A stretch of 64,000 nucleotides of DNA from Clytia hemisphaerica (taxonomy: Eukaryota > Cnidaria > Hydrozoa > Leptothecata > Clytiidae), in contig CACVBU010000363.1 in NCBI GenBank assembly GCA_902728285.1, positions 124,001 to 188,000 of the forward strand, read 5' to 3'. Shown here one piece after another: positions 12,752 through 23,860 of this stretch. How positions within the stretch are numbered: position 1 is the stretch's first letter; every line of letters begins with the position of its first letter. The notes below the pieces were generated by a model, which worked only from the letters and a program-made list of their open reading frames with translations, was not told the origin of the DNA and did no database searches. The position numbers and the translations under genes are program-made.

Positions 12752-13265
12752 TCATAACACCAATATATTATTCCCCCAACCTGAAACTGTAGTAAGACAA
12801 ACGTGTCAGAGGTCAAACACTTCACTTTTAGTTTTGCCCTCTTGTGAAAAAGGATTGTACCATTTTGAGCCTAGTGATATTAAAGGACCTTTGATTACCC
12901 TATTTTCTTGAGGTGTTTTTCAACCTTTTTTTCGAATTTGTTTTCTCTTGACTTAGATAAGGGAACTAAGAATTATTCAAGGTTGATTGACAATAAACGA
13001 TTTCCGAGGTTATCGTATGACGTCTCATCAAAGATATTGGACATTATTATGTTAAACTCGAACCCAGTCCCCTTTTGTTATTTATCAGGGGAAGAAAATC
13101 ACCTTTATTTTAAACTTAAAGTGCCATTCTGAAACAGCATTTTCACAGTCCTATCACAGATATCTTATATAAAACACTAGTGTGTAGTGTAGTGTTTTAT
13201 ATAAAACACTAGATGAAACTACTCCGTCCCTATTTGAATCAAAATAATCCGCCATATTTCAAAAG

Positions 13266-13538
13266 TACACGCTTTTTTTTTTATAAGAATGGTGTAAATC
13301 CATTTCATCATGGATATTCTTAACTTTTTTGGGAAAACCATCCTAAAATATTCTTACAGCATTCTTATTACTTGGGGGTAATTGGCAATTTATAATTTAA
13401 AATGCTCTAAAAATGACATTCTTTGCTTGAATAGCAAAATTGCATGATGGTGATATTCCTAGCATATTCTTAATTTTTAGGCCATTTTCATCATGGACAT
13501 TCTTATAAAGTGTATTCTTATAAAAAAAAAAGCGTGTA
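13266..13538 (+). mobile_element. ATTCTTA word-array MITE (word-switched copy)
   Basis: Same plan as 12495-12751: TACACGC-T(n)-ATAAGAAT at the left, ATTCTTATAAAAAA-GCGTGTA at the right. Here every word is ATTCTTA: after GGAT, a pair separated by cagc, one before atttttaGGCCATTTTC, and the terminal pair separated by 8 nt. Seven words, none GTTCTTA. Confidence 0.75.
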
Positions 13539-15134
13539 GTTCATAGCTCGGTGCCGGCAATTTGATCGATCAAGACTATCTTTCTCCTCGTCACTTCGCG
13601 ACATTCAGTTTTTTTTGCTTGGTTAAACAAATTGCCGGTACCGAACTGTGACCTACTATGACCTACTTTTAGCAAAGATGGAACATTATTTTGCTTCACA
13701 TGCCGTTGCTTGGGAAATACAGAGTAGCTCTATCTAGTGTTTTTTTATGAGATATCTATGAGTCCTATCTACCAGACCAAGAAAACTTCTGTGGCTTCAA
13801 GCAAAACCATTCAAGATCATCGACAAAATTACCGTTTTGAAGATGGGAAAGCTTCATAGTCATCACAGCAAGTCAAAGCTTTTTAATATACTTTATCGCG
13901 TTATAAAGAGAGTGATTTCTACATAAAAGGAGGACCCCTGATATTTTGAAATATGATTTCAAACTGGGAACTTGTGGCTTTAACATCCTGTTTCAGTAAC
14001 CCTTTTCAAATCTTGATATTCCCTTAAGATAAACAATATTATATTATAAAAGCAAAAAGAAAAGATATTAATTGCGGTAATAATTTTTTAAATGTGATTT
14101 CATCAGGTTTTCCTTTTCATTTTACATTTTATCAAAACGAAAGGTTAAAGTTTTTTTCTTTCTCACCCTAAAGAGGGAAAAGGACTTTAGGGGAATGAAG
14201 GGGTGAAATTTTACAGAGAGAGAACCTAACTTTTCAGTCACCACCTGCAGTTATTAAATATCAATTTGAATCTAACAACATAAAAATATTTTCTTTCCTT
14301 TCACAATTTCTTTTTTGTAAAAGAATGTTTTCTCCTCTTTTTCCATCAATATCTTTTTGTCTTTTTTTTGTTGTTGATGGAATGTTCGTATATATCAAAT
14401 TGATCACATTATGTATTCTTTTTTCCTTCCTTCATTCTTTTTTTCACACCTTTCCAATAAAATTTCATTTCTGTTCTTTTATATAGATGTATTTAAATTC
14501 TTCAGGGCGTTAAATAGTCAAAGAAAAAAGAATAAAGCTGGAGACATTGATTCAGTATAACTCTTTACTATAATAATTCAAGGACTAGACATTTTGACCA
14601 GGAGGTCACCAAAGAGCAGAGAGGTTATCGAAAGAAAAGATTCCAAGAACTGGCCTCGGCTGACAAACTATATGTCAATGCTATCACTGAAAGGAGCTTA
14701 TTTTCCACAACTGGAGTCACCAGAGATTAAAATATTTTAATTTATCATTCATGCAAATTTCACCATATCAGAACTTTATTGACAAACAGCACTGGACGTG
14801 GATGAGCTACACTGACTTGGGAAATTTGATAGACTTTGACTTTTGCAAAGATTAATATTGTTTCATACCTAATTTTTATGTTCAAGATCATATTACAATT
14901 GCTAATTGTTTTGACTTGAAAACTGGCTGTGGATTTCTTTTGGATGAAAACTTCCATTTGTTTGAGTGGAGGGCGTATTTCTACGTTCAGTTTGACCAAG
15001 AGAGAAACATTGATTTTTAACGAGGAGTGGTACAGTATAAGAAAAGGTATTCACCAGTCAATTAAATCTACAATAAAGGTTGATATACGAATTTGCTTAA
15101 GTAGTTCTCAATTCTTAAGAACGATATCGGCAAA

Positions 15135-16583
15135 ATGCAACCACATAAGATTCTCATCAATGATCAAGAGGAGGATTATGAAGCTCCAAGTATCTCTGGT
15201 CCATCTGATACAATCTCAACCTCCAGTGACCACAAACCACCATCATCACCAGAGTCTGCAACCTTCTTTAATAGCAAATCACTAAACAATGCGACCATCT
15301 GGTTGAAGACCGGAGCTAAATCGCTTGCCAAGAAGTGTCGGATAGTGGATGATACGGATGATGGCAAAACCAATCTCATCCAATCTATATTCAACTTGAT
15401 TAATGCTAATCTCGGCACTGGTATACTAGCAATGCCATTTGTCATCCGGCTTGGAGGATACTGGGGCATCTTAATCACCATCGTTGTGGGGATTCTGGGT
15501 AACTACACCGGTAAAATGTTGATCAACCTCCTGTATGAGGAAACCGCCGACGGGCAGCGTGTTCGCGTCCGCGATAGTTACGCGGACATTGGCGAGGAGT
15601 TCAGCCCGCGTTTTGGACGTCTGATGGTTCACATAATTAACTGCATTGAACAGTTTTCACATTGTGTTTTGTTGTTGATCATGCCAGGGACAGTCATTGC
15701 TCACACATTTCCAAAATCAGGTATGAGTGAATCAACGTGGATCTTTCTCTTATCCTTGATCATTATACCGACCATTCTGGTCCGTAAAATGCACCAAGTT
15801 ACTTGGACGTGTATTGTTTCTGTTTGCATCGCGACTGTGATTAGCCTGTTCGTTTTGGGATACAGTCTGATGAATCATCCGAGCTGGGATAGTGAGATAA
15901 TGCCAAGTTTCAATCCTAACATCACTCCTATATCATTCGGTATTGTCATGGTAACATACTCGTCCCAGGCCTATTTACCATCTATCGAACGGTGCATGCG
16001 TGAACCAGAATCGTTCGACCTGCTAATGGATTTCTCCTATACAGTAGTGACCATCTTCAAATGCGTGATTGGAATTATTGTTTTCCTGGCTTTCACTTTC
16101 CATACAGAACAGATAATGACTTTGAACTTACCGTATAACTTATTTGGTTATCTGATCAACATATCCGCCATTATACTTTCCTTATCATTCTACACCGTAC
16201 CAATGTTTGCTGTCTTCGATATTCTGGAGAACCAGATTCTGTTGCCGAGAGGGTTCGACAAAGTTTTAGATACCGAAACCAAATATGTCAAATACCTGAC
16301 ACCGAATCTCCTTTTCCGCTTATGTATCGTCATGCTGTTTATAACCATCGCTGCGGCCGTACCTCATTTCAGCTTACTGATGTCTTTTGTTGGAAACACC
16401 ACAGGAACGATCCTGGTTTTGCTCTATCCTTGTTTATTTAGCATCAAAATCAGGTGGAATGTTATGAGTAATACTGAAGTAGTAACCAATAGCCTGATCA
16501 TCTGTTTTGCTCTTTTTAGTGGTGTTTTTGGTGTCACGTCAGACGCTCGCGCCTTTTATTCGGTTTTCAATAAAGCTGACTGA
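15135..16583 (+). CDS. SLC32A1-like: SLC32 (VGAT/VIAAT)-like vesicular amino-acid transporter, intronless
   Basis: 482 aa with a hydrophilic N-terminus of about 75 residues, then about ten to eleven hydrophobic segments of the amino acid/auxin permease (AAAP) fold. Family hallmarks seen: NANLGTGILAMPFV in TM1, GNYTGKMLINLLYEE, the DGQ-VRVRDSY loop (in vertebrate VGAT the same loop reads VRVRDSY), VTYSSQAYLPSIE, and VPHFSLLMSFVG near the C-terminus. These match SLC32 more closely than SLC36 or SLC38. Family role: proton-driven loading of GABA/glycine or related amino acids into synaptic or secretory vesicles; the actual substrate here is not decided by sequence. Length is close to the usual 480-525 aa. 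ATG at 15135 is preceded by an A-rich stretch (GCAAAATG). A single-exon gene may mean a retrocopy-derived lineage, but the frame is intact. No near neighbour suggests a shared pathway. Confidence 0.92.
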   Translation: MQPHKILINDQEEDYEAPSISGPSDTISTSSDHKPPSSPESATFFNSKSLNNATIWLKTGAKSLAKKCRIVDDTDDGKTNLIQSIFNLINANLGTGILAMPFVIRLGGYWGILITIVVGILGNYTGKMLINLLYEETADGQRVRVRDSYADIGEEFSPRFGRLMVHIINCIEQFSHCVLLLIMPGTVIAHTFPKSGMSESTWIFLLSLIIIPTILVRKMHQVTWTCIVSVCIATVISLFVLGYSLMNHPSWDSEIMPSFNPNITPISFGIVMVTYSSQAYLPSIERCMREPESFDLLMDFSYTVVTIFKCVIGIIVFLAFTFHTEQIMTLNLPYNLFGYLINISAIILSLSFYTVPMFAVFDILENQILLPRGFDKVLDTETKYVKYLTPNLLFRLCIVMLFITIAAAVPHFSLLMSFVGNTTGTILVLLYPCLFSIKIRWNVMSNTEVVTNSLIICFALFSGVFGVTSDARAFYSVFNKAD

Positions 16584-18904
16584 ACAATAATGTGATTATA
16601 AACAACAGTATTGAGTATTGTGAATATTTTTGTGGAACTTCGTCGACAGGAGCCTCCAACGCAGCTTCGATATCATAACTGGATGTTATGCCTTTTTGAC
16701 GTTAATTAGATTTTTTAATGCAATCTGGGTGAATGTTAAGTTAAGACATCACAATTGACACAATTTGTAAGCTTTCAACAATGTCAGACTCTTCTAATGT
16801 TAAATCATTGCAATGAAATCAAACTGAATAGTGCTCGATGATAAACAAGATACCATGAGCCAAGTAAAAATTTGAAAATAGTTTTCTTTCAAATACATTT
16901 GAACAAGTGCAGACGCATGAAACTTTAATTCATGTACATTTATTAAATGAAAATCTTTTTCAAATTTGACTGTAATGTTATGAATATTATTATGAACCTT
17001 CGTCGACAGGGGCATACCCCAGGTGGCGACAACGTTCGCAAAATGACGGGATGGATGTTGTATAACAAGAGAATAATATTATAATATATGATATTTAAGT
17101 CTTGCAAGCTTATTCGACGCGCTTGAAAATATAAAAGATTCAGTTCGATAAGTTGACTCTCGCTAATTCGAAATCGAGCGGGAAGTCTAATTTGTTCGAA
17201 TTAGAGAAAGAATCGATTCTTATTGAGCTAGACTGGATATTTTTAACCGTTGCATGGTTTTAGACCCGGGCGAGGGGGTACTTAGCCAAATGGAGGGTAC
17301 GGTATGTGCCGCCTTTAGGGGTATCTTTTTTGGATTTCCAAAGTACCGCTTAAGGTCGGAGAAATCAGAAAATCTAATTTCAGTCCCACTAAGGGTCGGA
17401 GAAATAGGAAAATTTCAACTTTTTACCCCCGGAAAGATTGAAATTTGGTCAAAATTGGTCAAATTTGTCCCAATAAGGGTCGTAAAATTTATAAAATTTT
17501 CCTTTGTTTTTTCCTTTTTAGTCCCGGTAAGGGTTCAAGGGTCGAAAGTTGGGCGGCACCCCCCCTCGTCAGCTCGCAACGCTATTGCCCCCGGGTAAAG
17601 TCAATTTTTTATATTTTTGTTCATAACTTTTGAAATATTAAAGATATATGGATGAAACTTTCCATCACAACTATTAGAAATTTGAAAAGTAAAAAAAAAT
17701 TCTAAAAATAGCAAAGATGGGGGTAATATTGGCCAGGGAGTAACGTACTATACTTTTCTTTCGACAGGCTTTTCTAGAGTTCTAGATCATTTCAACTAAA
17801 ATTTTTGGCACATAAGAAAACGAAAAAAACTAATGAAAAATAATTTTTTCCAGGAGGTCTGGAAACTGAAATTTGTACCTTTTGAAGTTCAGAAGGAGTG
17901 AAACATTTTTTTATAAAGATTTTTCATTAATTTTCTGCCAAATGGTGAAAGAAACCTTCTCTGAAAATTTCACAAGGCTAGCTTTTTCCAATCCTGAGAA
18001 ATATCTTCTAAAGCGGTTGCAAACCCCCTGAAACGCATTTCCGGGAAAAGAGCGAAAAAGTAAAGAAAGCGCAATATCTTATGACAAAATGCATATTTGA
18101 ACCTAATTTTTTTCACCCCTTTTAACTGTATTTGTAAAACAATCCATAATTTATACCACATAATAGTAGGGGGCCAAGCCTTGGGTTCCGTGACATCTTT
18201 TATCCGACCTAGCCATTGTTAGTCTATTCAAAAAAACAGTATATTACAAGATATTTTTGAGAGGGAGGACGCGGATTAGGCCCGGGAAAACCTTTTATGA
18301 CTAAAATAGTGACGCCATAGGCAAAACTGCAAGGGAAAATAAGGGGTAGAGAAATACCTGATTTTCAAAAGTCAAAATAAACGAAAAAGATTGGTACCAT
18401 CTGAAAGAGCATGAAATTCTGAGCAAAAAAATGTATTACAACAACTCTCTGACTAAAACACACAAAGAAATACAACCGCTTTAAGACCAACTAACTGTCA
18501 GCTCTAATGCGATTTGACGTCAAATCTTGTCCTGATCGTACTGACGTCGGTATGTTTTTGAACTTCAAGTGTTCTTATAAAAAAGCGTGTAATGATTTAT
18601 AAAAAGTTAGAAAGGGTTATTATTTTAAATTGTCACTTTTGTCTCATCCTTTTTAAATGACCCAATCCTGTGTGTAGGGTCGAAGGGATGGAAAACTGTT
18701 CCATGTTCTTTTTTCTTGCTGCACCCCTCAAAGCGTAACCAATAAAACTATCGTACTTAAGATAACAATCCAAAAGTTGGTGCAACAATTAAATGAAAAG
18801 TTCCGTATAACTCGAGCTCGGGCCAGGTTAGTTTCGTCTTATTTCAAAGTGGTTGTACCGCAGCACTATCCGAACTTTTGCGTGGATTTACGAACTGAAG
18901 TAAG
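16584..18904. other. intergenic, repeats only
   Basis: Contains a word-array element (17260-17598), a solo end of a GTTCTTA element (GTTCTTATAAAAAA-GCGTGTA at 18563-18588), and a short duplication of CTTCGTCGACAGG (about 16638 and 16998). It also holds a pogo-like degenerate stretch near 17120-17220 with ATTCGAA strings. No gene recognised. Confidence 0.5.
17260..17598 (+). mobile_element. AAGGGTCG word-array element
   Basis: Ends TAGACCCGGG and CCCGGGTAAAG are inverted. The word AAGG(G)TCG recurs at about 17353, 17391, 17475 and again in GTAAGGGTT-CAAGGGTCG near 17530. Its core (ACTTTTTACCCC..GAAAGAT..GAAATTTGGTCAAA..TCCCAATAAGG) is shared with the GTTCCTTA element at 23861-24154, although the words differ. 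Confidence 0.6.
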
Positions 18905-19825
18905 CTAAGTTACATCAACAATTATGACGGTCGGAATCAAGACAAATAACGTTGTCCGCATAAAAACACGAAACTCTTTCACACTAAACCAATAAACAAA
19001 GGCGTTAACGATGCTATTGAAAAACATCAAGTTGCTGAAGGCGCTAAAATACTCTGTCGGGATAGCATCGTAATTTGCTGACATTGAGTAAACGCCGTAC
19101 AGTATAGTAATAAAGATATTGGGTATGAAAACAGTGATTGATGCTATGATGGTCAACGATCTTAAGGTTAATGCTGCCTTTTTGTTTCGCTCGAATATTT
19201 TGTTTTCTTGAATCTGTGCAATATTGCCTGATTGAGAATTTAGATATTTAGTGATTCCATAGTTTGTAAAAATGTTAATACTTATTGGTAGTATACATAC
19301 TAGAATTAAATGAAGGGAGAATACAGTTATAGAGATGTTTAGTGGGACTTTCTCTACTAGTTTACAAACTTTCTCTGAAGGGTGCCACGCCATTGAACGC
19401 CCGAACGGGTGGTTCAACCAATAGCCAATAAACATGGGTGTTATGCATGCGAGGTGTATCGCCAATCTAGGGAACTGCTTAGTCAGAGGTTTGGTTGTTT
19501 TTCGAAAGCGGTCAATTGATAACCAGCATAATATCCAGATAGAGGTCACTGAAATATTGGTCGAAAGAAACCACGTGTTTTCGCAAAGGAAGGTTGCGGT
19601 TTGCGACTCGGCAGCATAAGACGAAACGGTGATTAGTACAGATCTCGTAATACATACTGCTAGGTCACTGAACGCCAAGTAGATGATAAATAGGTGATAA
19701 GAATTTATCCTTTTCCAACATTTGATTAAAAAGAAATACAGTATGGACAGATTGCCAGGGATGCCGATAACAGCAATGAGAAAAGATGAGATCAGATTCG
19801 TATAGTAGACGAAAGCATTCTCCAT
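18905..19825 (-). CDS. orphan rhodopsin-family (class A) GPCR, intronless
   Basis: 306 aa with seven hydrophobic segments and almost no N- or C-terminal extension. Class A landmarks: TM1 with GIPGNLSILY; TM2 with YLAFSDLAV (D2.50); C3.25 in CENTWF and a cysteine in the second extracellular loop (EKVCKL) that could form the conserved disulfide; DRF in place of DRY at the end of TM3; TM6 with FIPN (P6.50, but no CWxP); and TM7 NSIVNAFVY, which has N7.49 and Y7.53 but alanine for P7.50. The third intracellular loop is of moderate length and basic. Ligand unknown: no aspartate at 3.32 (serine there), so not a standard amine receptor. A peptide or lineage-specific receptor is more likely. It reads away from the transporter gene (tail-to-tail) and has no introns. 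Confidence 0.88.
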   Translation of the reverse strand: MENAFVYYTNLISSFLIAVIGIPGNLSILYFFLIKCWKRINSYHLFIIYLAFSDLAVCITRSVLITVSSYAAESQTATFLCENTWFLSTNISVTSIWILCWLSIDRFRKTTKPLTKQFPRLAIHLACITPMFIGYWLNHPFGRSMAWHPSEKVCKLVEKVPLNISITVFSLHLILVCILPISINIFTNYGITKYLNSQSGNIAQIQENKIFERNKKAALTLRSLTIIASITVFIPNIFITILYGVYSMSANYDAIPTEYFSAFSNLMFFNSIVNAFVYWFSVKEFRVFMRTTLFVLIPTVIIVDVT

Positions 19826-20650
19826 TATTATTCCTTATTACTTCAGTTTTCTCTTTTTTCATTAAAAAAAATTTCGCCCATAAATTTCATTCACAAGCTC
19901 TGTTCGCGAACACTTTGATCTTTCTTTTCCTTCGTTCCAAAAAACTAGCTAGTTTCTATTTTCACGCATCTTTAATATTTCAGACTTTTGGTTGTTTGTT
20001 TTTATTTATACTTTAAGGAAAATAATTTGATTAAATTTTTCAATTCAAACAGTGTAATGGAGGAAAACGAAGAAAATCACCTGAAAATCTTGTTTTCAAA
20101 TGAAATCAAATCTACCTTTTATATTATCCTATAACTTAATTTTTGTTCTTTCCTTCCTTCCTTCCTTATTAGTAAGTTTATGTATTTGCACTTTTGAGGA
20201 CGGCAGAGTGACTAAAGCGATTTAGAATAACGCCTATACTACTGTATTACACGCATTACAAACGACTCCAGTCTAAATAACCCGCAGTTTTGACCCGAGA
20301 AATCGGGGACTGTAGAATTGCGAATATACCGTTGTTCTACGTTGTAAACGTTGGAGACAAAATATACACTTACCGTCTCCGTCGTAAAAAACACACGTTA
20401 TTCGTTCCATCGTTTCAACAAACCAGTTTTGAGTTTTCTAAAGAGCAAAAAAATCACACAGACGGTGAAAAACCCTTACATCTAATCCTGCTATTGGAAC
20501 TTTAGGCTATCTTTACTCGTAAAGTTAAATGTGTGATACGACCATGAAGAGCTTTAGGTTTTCGAACTAATGAAAACTATTGAGCAAAGCACCATCGCAA
20601 GTTCTTTTGAAAACCTTGGTACGTACGAAACCATTCTCGATATTACAAAC

Positions 20651-20781
20651 CATTGAGTTTGAAGCCCCGAATGTGCTGAAGAGGAATCTCCAACTTAAGA
20701 ATTGTGTGTTAAAGCACACGGGTCACGTGTTTAGGATGGGTCAAAATTGGCTTCATTTCCCATCCAGGAGTGAAGTTAATG
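20651..20781. mobile_element. hAT-type MITE with 8-bp target duplication
   Basis: TTACAAAC stands at 20643-20650 and again at 20782-20789, flanking a 131-bp element that begins CATTGAGTTTGAAGCCC and ends GAAGTTAATG. The ends resemble those of 22704-23003 and 45281-45422. An 8-bp duplication is typical of hAT. Confidence 0.7.
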
Positions 20782-20958
20782 TTACAAACCCTATTACTCT
20801 CAGCTACGTCAAAAAAGAAGTGTTTGGTACAGGCTACTATTAAAGATGTCCACTAAAGATGTCCACTTTTATTCCACAAATATTCTCTAAAACAGGGCAA
20901 AACATAAAATGATACTGTGTGAGAGAGTCGGTATTTGGAAAACAATCCAAGTGGAAAA

Positions 20959-21223
20959 TACACGCTTTTTTTAAAAGAACCAGTAAATTTTGGCTCAATT
21001 TTGGCTCAAGCTGGCGGGCTGCTTTTAATTTTTTCAAATTTTGAGACTTGTTCTTACAATGTTCTTAGGTTAGTTTATTTACTTAACAACTTGAAATACT
21101 TAGGTTTAGAATAACCAGTATTTTCCGAAATTTGAGGCTCAGAGTGTTCTTAAAATTTGTTCTTAGGTTTTGGCCAATTTTCAGTATCGTGTTCTTATTA
21201 AATCGCTTATAAAAATGAGTGTA
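20959..21223 (+). mobile_element. GTTCTTA word-array MITE
   Basis: TACACGC-T(n) start; words in a pair separated by caat (about 21049-21067), another pair after CAGAGT (about 21140-21165), body GGTTTTGGCCAATTTTCA, then GTTCTTATT near the end. Right end decayed. Confidence 0.65.
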
Positions 21224-21247
21224 ATTGAGATGAATGAAAGAGATAAA

Positions 21248-21505
21248 TACACGCTTTTTTATAACAATATACTTTATAAGAATATTTATGATAAAATTGG
21301 CCAAAAAATTAAGAATATGGTAATCATCATGGAATCTGGAAACTGAACCTAAGAATGCCATTTTTAGCGCATTCTACCATTGATTTGTCAATTATTACCC
21401 AGCAATACTAAAAGTTTTTGCTTGAGGTATGTATTACTGTTATAAAAAAGTTAAGAACATTCATGATGAATTGAAAAAAAACACCATTCTTATTAAAAAA
21501 GTGTG
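21248..21505 (-). mobile_element. ATTCTTA word-array MITE
   Basis: Minus-strand copy of the 13266-13538 type: starts TACACGC-TTTTTTATAA, then AAGAAT words at about 21273, 21311 and 21350, and CCATTCTTATTAAAAAA near the right end. It shares the ATGATAAAATTGGCCAAAAA and CATCATGG body strings. Confidence 0.65.
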
Positions 21506-22068
21506 CAAGCAGTCTTTTGTCAATAGTGATTTAAAATCCACTGCTTCTCACAGGGGAAAAAAATCAATAAATTACACGCGTGTGAAAACCAACATTACTG
21601 CACAGAAATTTTCTGTCGGCGTGTGATTTTTAAAATTTTCAGTTTGTGATTTTTTTAGAGCTTTGAGGTCTTGGGATATACGTAACAATGGGAATTTTGA
21701 ATTCTATTACTTGCAGGTTCAGTATCTTTTTAAGGTTTTCCAAAAGTTTAGCATTTTTCCTATAACGAAATTTCAGGGTAATTTTTTGCAACGAGTAAGA
21801 ACCATTGGCTTATTATTTTTCTTGTGGGACTCTTATCTGATCAATATGGTCAGGTAGGTCCACCTTTTTAGCGCCAAGCATATATTTTTTCATGATCTTA
21901 TCATGAGGATCGACCATACAGTAACACCCTTGGTTTTCCTTACTTCAAAAACATCTACCTTACAAAGAATGTATTCAAATATCGATGGTTTTGGTTTTAA
22001 TCCCGCCCATGCCAACATCATGATAAGACGTTCTTTTAAATAAAGTGTTTTGAAAACAACTTTCAGAC

Positions 22069-22612
22069 TGCACGTTCTTTTATAAAAGTATTCAAAAAAT
22101 TAGGGTGTTCTTAAGTTTGAGTTTTAAACCTAAAAAATTCTTAACATGTTCTTATTTTCACCATTCTGTGAATATTTTTGTCCATTGTCCTAAGAAATCG
22201 GGTGTTTTAGAGTCTATAATAGTTATAATCTTCTTACTCGTAGGTGCCAATAAACGGGGGGGGGGTTCTATTAAACGGGGGGGGGGGGGGGGAAAATTTC
22301 CGAAATTTTAATAAACGGGGGTGACCTAATTGCTGGGGGGGTTGGAGATTGTACTTCTGAAAAAAACCCAAAATAAGGTAAATATAGGCTAAAACAGGCT
22401 TTTGGAGCAAAATAAGGCGACTTCTTCTTACTAACTGTAAATATCCTTGAAAATTAATAAACGGGGGGGGGTCCTAATAAGGTCCGGGGGGTTGGAAAAT
22501 TTTCGAAAAATTAACAAGCGGGGGGGGGCACCTAAGAGTAACTTGTTCTTAATATTTTTGTCACTGAAGCCTTATGTTCTTATATAATTTGTTCTTATAA
22601 AAAGACGTGTAT
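22069..22612 (+). mobile_element. GTTCTTA word-array MITE split by a nested insertion
   Basis: Left part 22069-22233 has CACGTTCTTTTATAAAAG, TGTTCTTAAG, and a word pair separated by acat. Right part 22543-22612 has TTGTTCTTAAT, then the terminal word pair and ACGTGTA. The two halves align to 12495-12751, so the G-run element between them is a later insertion. Confidence 0.65.
22235..22542 (+). mobile_element. nested G-run word-array element
   Basis: Ends TTACTCGTAGGTGCC and GGCACCTAAGAGTAA are inverted repeats. Inside, ATAAACGGGGG-type words recur on one strand (about 22250, 22268, 22311, 22458, 22511), with further G runs at about 22335 and 22484. Several runs are nine or more G long, all on the plus strand. 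Confidence 0.6.
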
Positions 22613-22703
22613 TCGTTTTTACTTCCACTTTCTAAGTTGCTCTGTAAATAAGCATGTTAAGCTTTTATGCAATACCCATCTTTCTATAGGAGGAGGGTTC
22701 TAA

Positions 22704-23003
22704 CATTTGACTTTCAAGCCCGAAGGGCTAGACTCGAGACTCCTGGATGGGAAATGAAGCCACTTATTTCCCATCCAGAACGCCTGCGTTTGGTTTTTAC
22801 ACAAATGCCGGATTGAAAGTAAAATCTATCGCTAGATTTTAAAAAATGCAGTTCTAAAAAACAAAGGAACCTCTAGATACAATCCGTCGTCATGATTGCG
22901 GTGCGTTCTAGACGCGTTCTAGATGGGAAATAAGTGGCTTCATTTTTTCTAGTCTGGGAAAGGTTAGAGATTCTACTCTAGCTCTTTAGGCTTTAAACTC
23001 AAT
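22704..23003. mobile_element. hAT-type MITE, 300 bp, 8-bp target duplication
   Basis: GGTTCTAA at 22696-22703 is repeated at 23004-23011. Termini CATTTGACTTTCAAGCCC and GGCTTTAAACTCAAT are inverted; GGGCTAGA and its complement follow inside. An internal GATGGGAAAT/AAGTGGCTTC segment occurs twice in opposite halves. Confidence 0.7.
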
Positions 23004-23860
23004 GGTTCTAACATTTGATATCTACCCATGTATATTTTCGCTATTAGGAAGGCCGAAATTCTTATAATTTGAGACTTAGATAGATTTTGTCACTGCACCT
23101 CACCTATCCGCATCTAAGCTCGAGCATTTAAAGATCTTTTCTGCCATTCAAAAACTGAATCATTGTTTTTTCTCACGCTCAAATTTTCAAAGCTGCTAAC
23201 TTTCACATAAGAGATCTCAAATATCCTATAGGCTTAGGTGCATATGAGTCAATTTTTTGGTAAGAGGGCCTCAGTGCAGTTGCTTTTCACCTTCGACCTA
23301 ATTTAGGTTTTTATCTATTTTTAGATTACATAACTTTAAAAGAGAATACATCTATGGCACTAAAATTAAATGTACGACAGCTAAGTGAGAGCCGTTAAGC
23401 TCGTTGAACCTCTCGTATCGCTAAAAGTTACAAATCTATAGCCGGAATGATTAAAATGTTTAAATAAAGCAAATTAAACTGTAAGTAGGCAGGAACAGGA
23501 TGACTTTATTCTCAGATTATTACAGAAGAAAATAGGCTCCTTAGAATCTTATGTAACAGTTACCATCGACTTTGGATTCGTATGCTCAAAATAATATCAA
23601 GGAGGTGTCCTTCTATGCATCCGGAAAGTGTGGAATGTGTTAAGGTAGGATCAAAGGTTGGATGTCCAAGCAGGTGTTCTTTTTACAAAAAGAGGAAAGT
23701 CTTCTCAATGTGCACTCGCTGCGCAAATTTTAATTCGCTAATTATTAAAACATGTTTGAAGTCTGCTTTCTATCTTTTGTCGTGTATGGGAAGTATTGCT
23801 GATCACTACCTCCTATTTTTTCTTTTCAAATAATTTGTCCATATTTTCCTCTCGAAGTAA

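Larger units (their letters stand above)
9915..15134. other. intergenic: piggyBac-type element, MITEs, no recognised host gene
   Basis: After the SNM1A stop the segment holds the TTAA-bounded element (10184-11648), two word-array MITEs (12495-12751, 13266-13538), and an inverted-repeat element at about 13540-13660 whose arms contain CGGTGCCGGCAATTTG. A small palindrome lies at about 13170-13212 (TTATATAAAACACTAG repeated around a short centre). From 13700 to 14500 the sequence is low-complexity, T-rich and without open frames I would defend; 14500-15134 is probably the promoter/5' UTR of the transporter. Confidence 0.5.

Noticed and set aside
20580..20843. 87-aa ORF
   Set aside because: It spans a hAT-type MITE with its target duplications, so it is not a gene.
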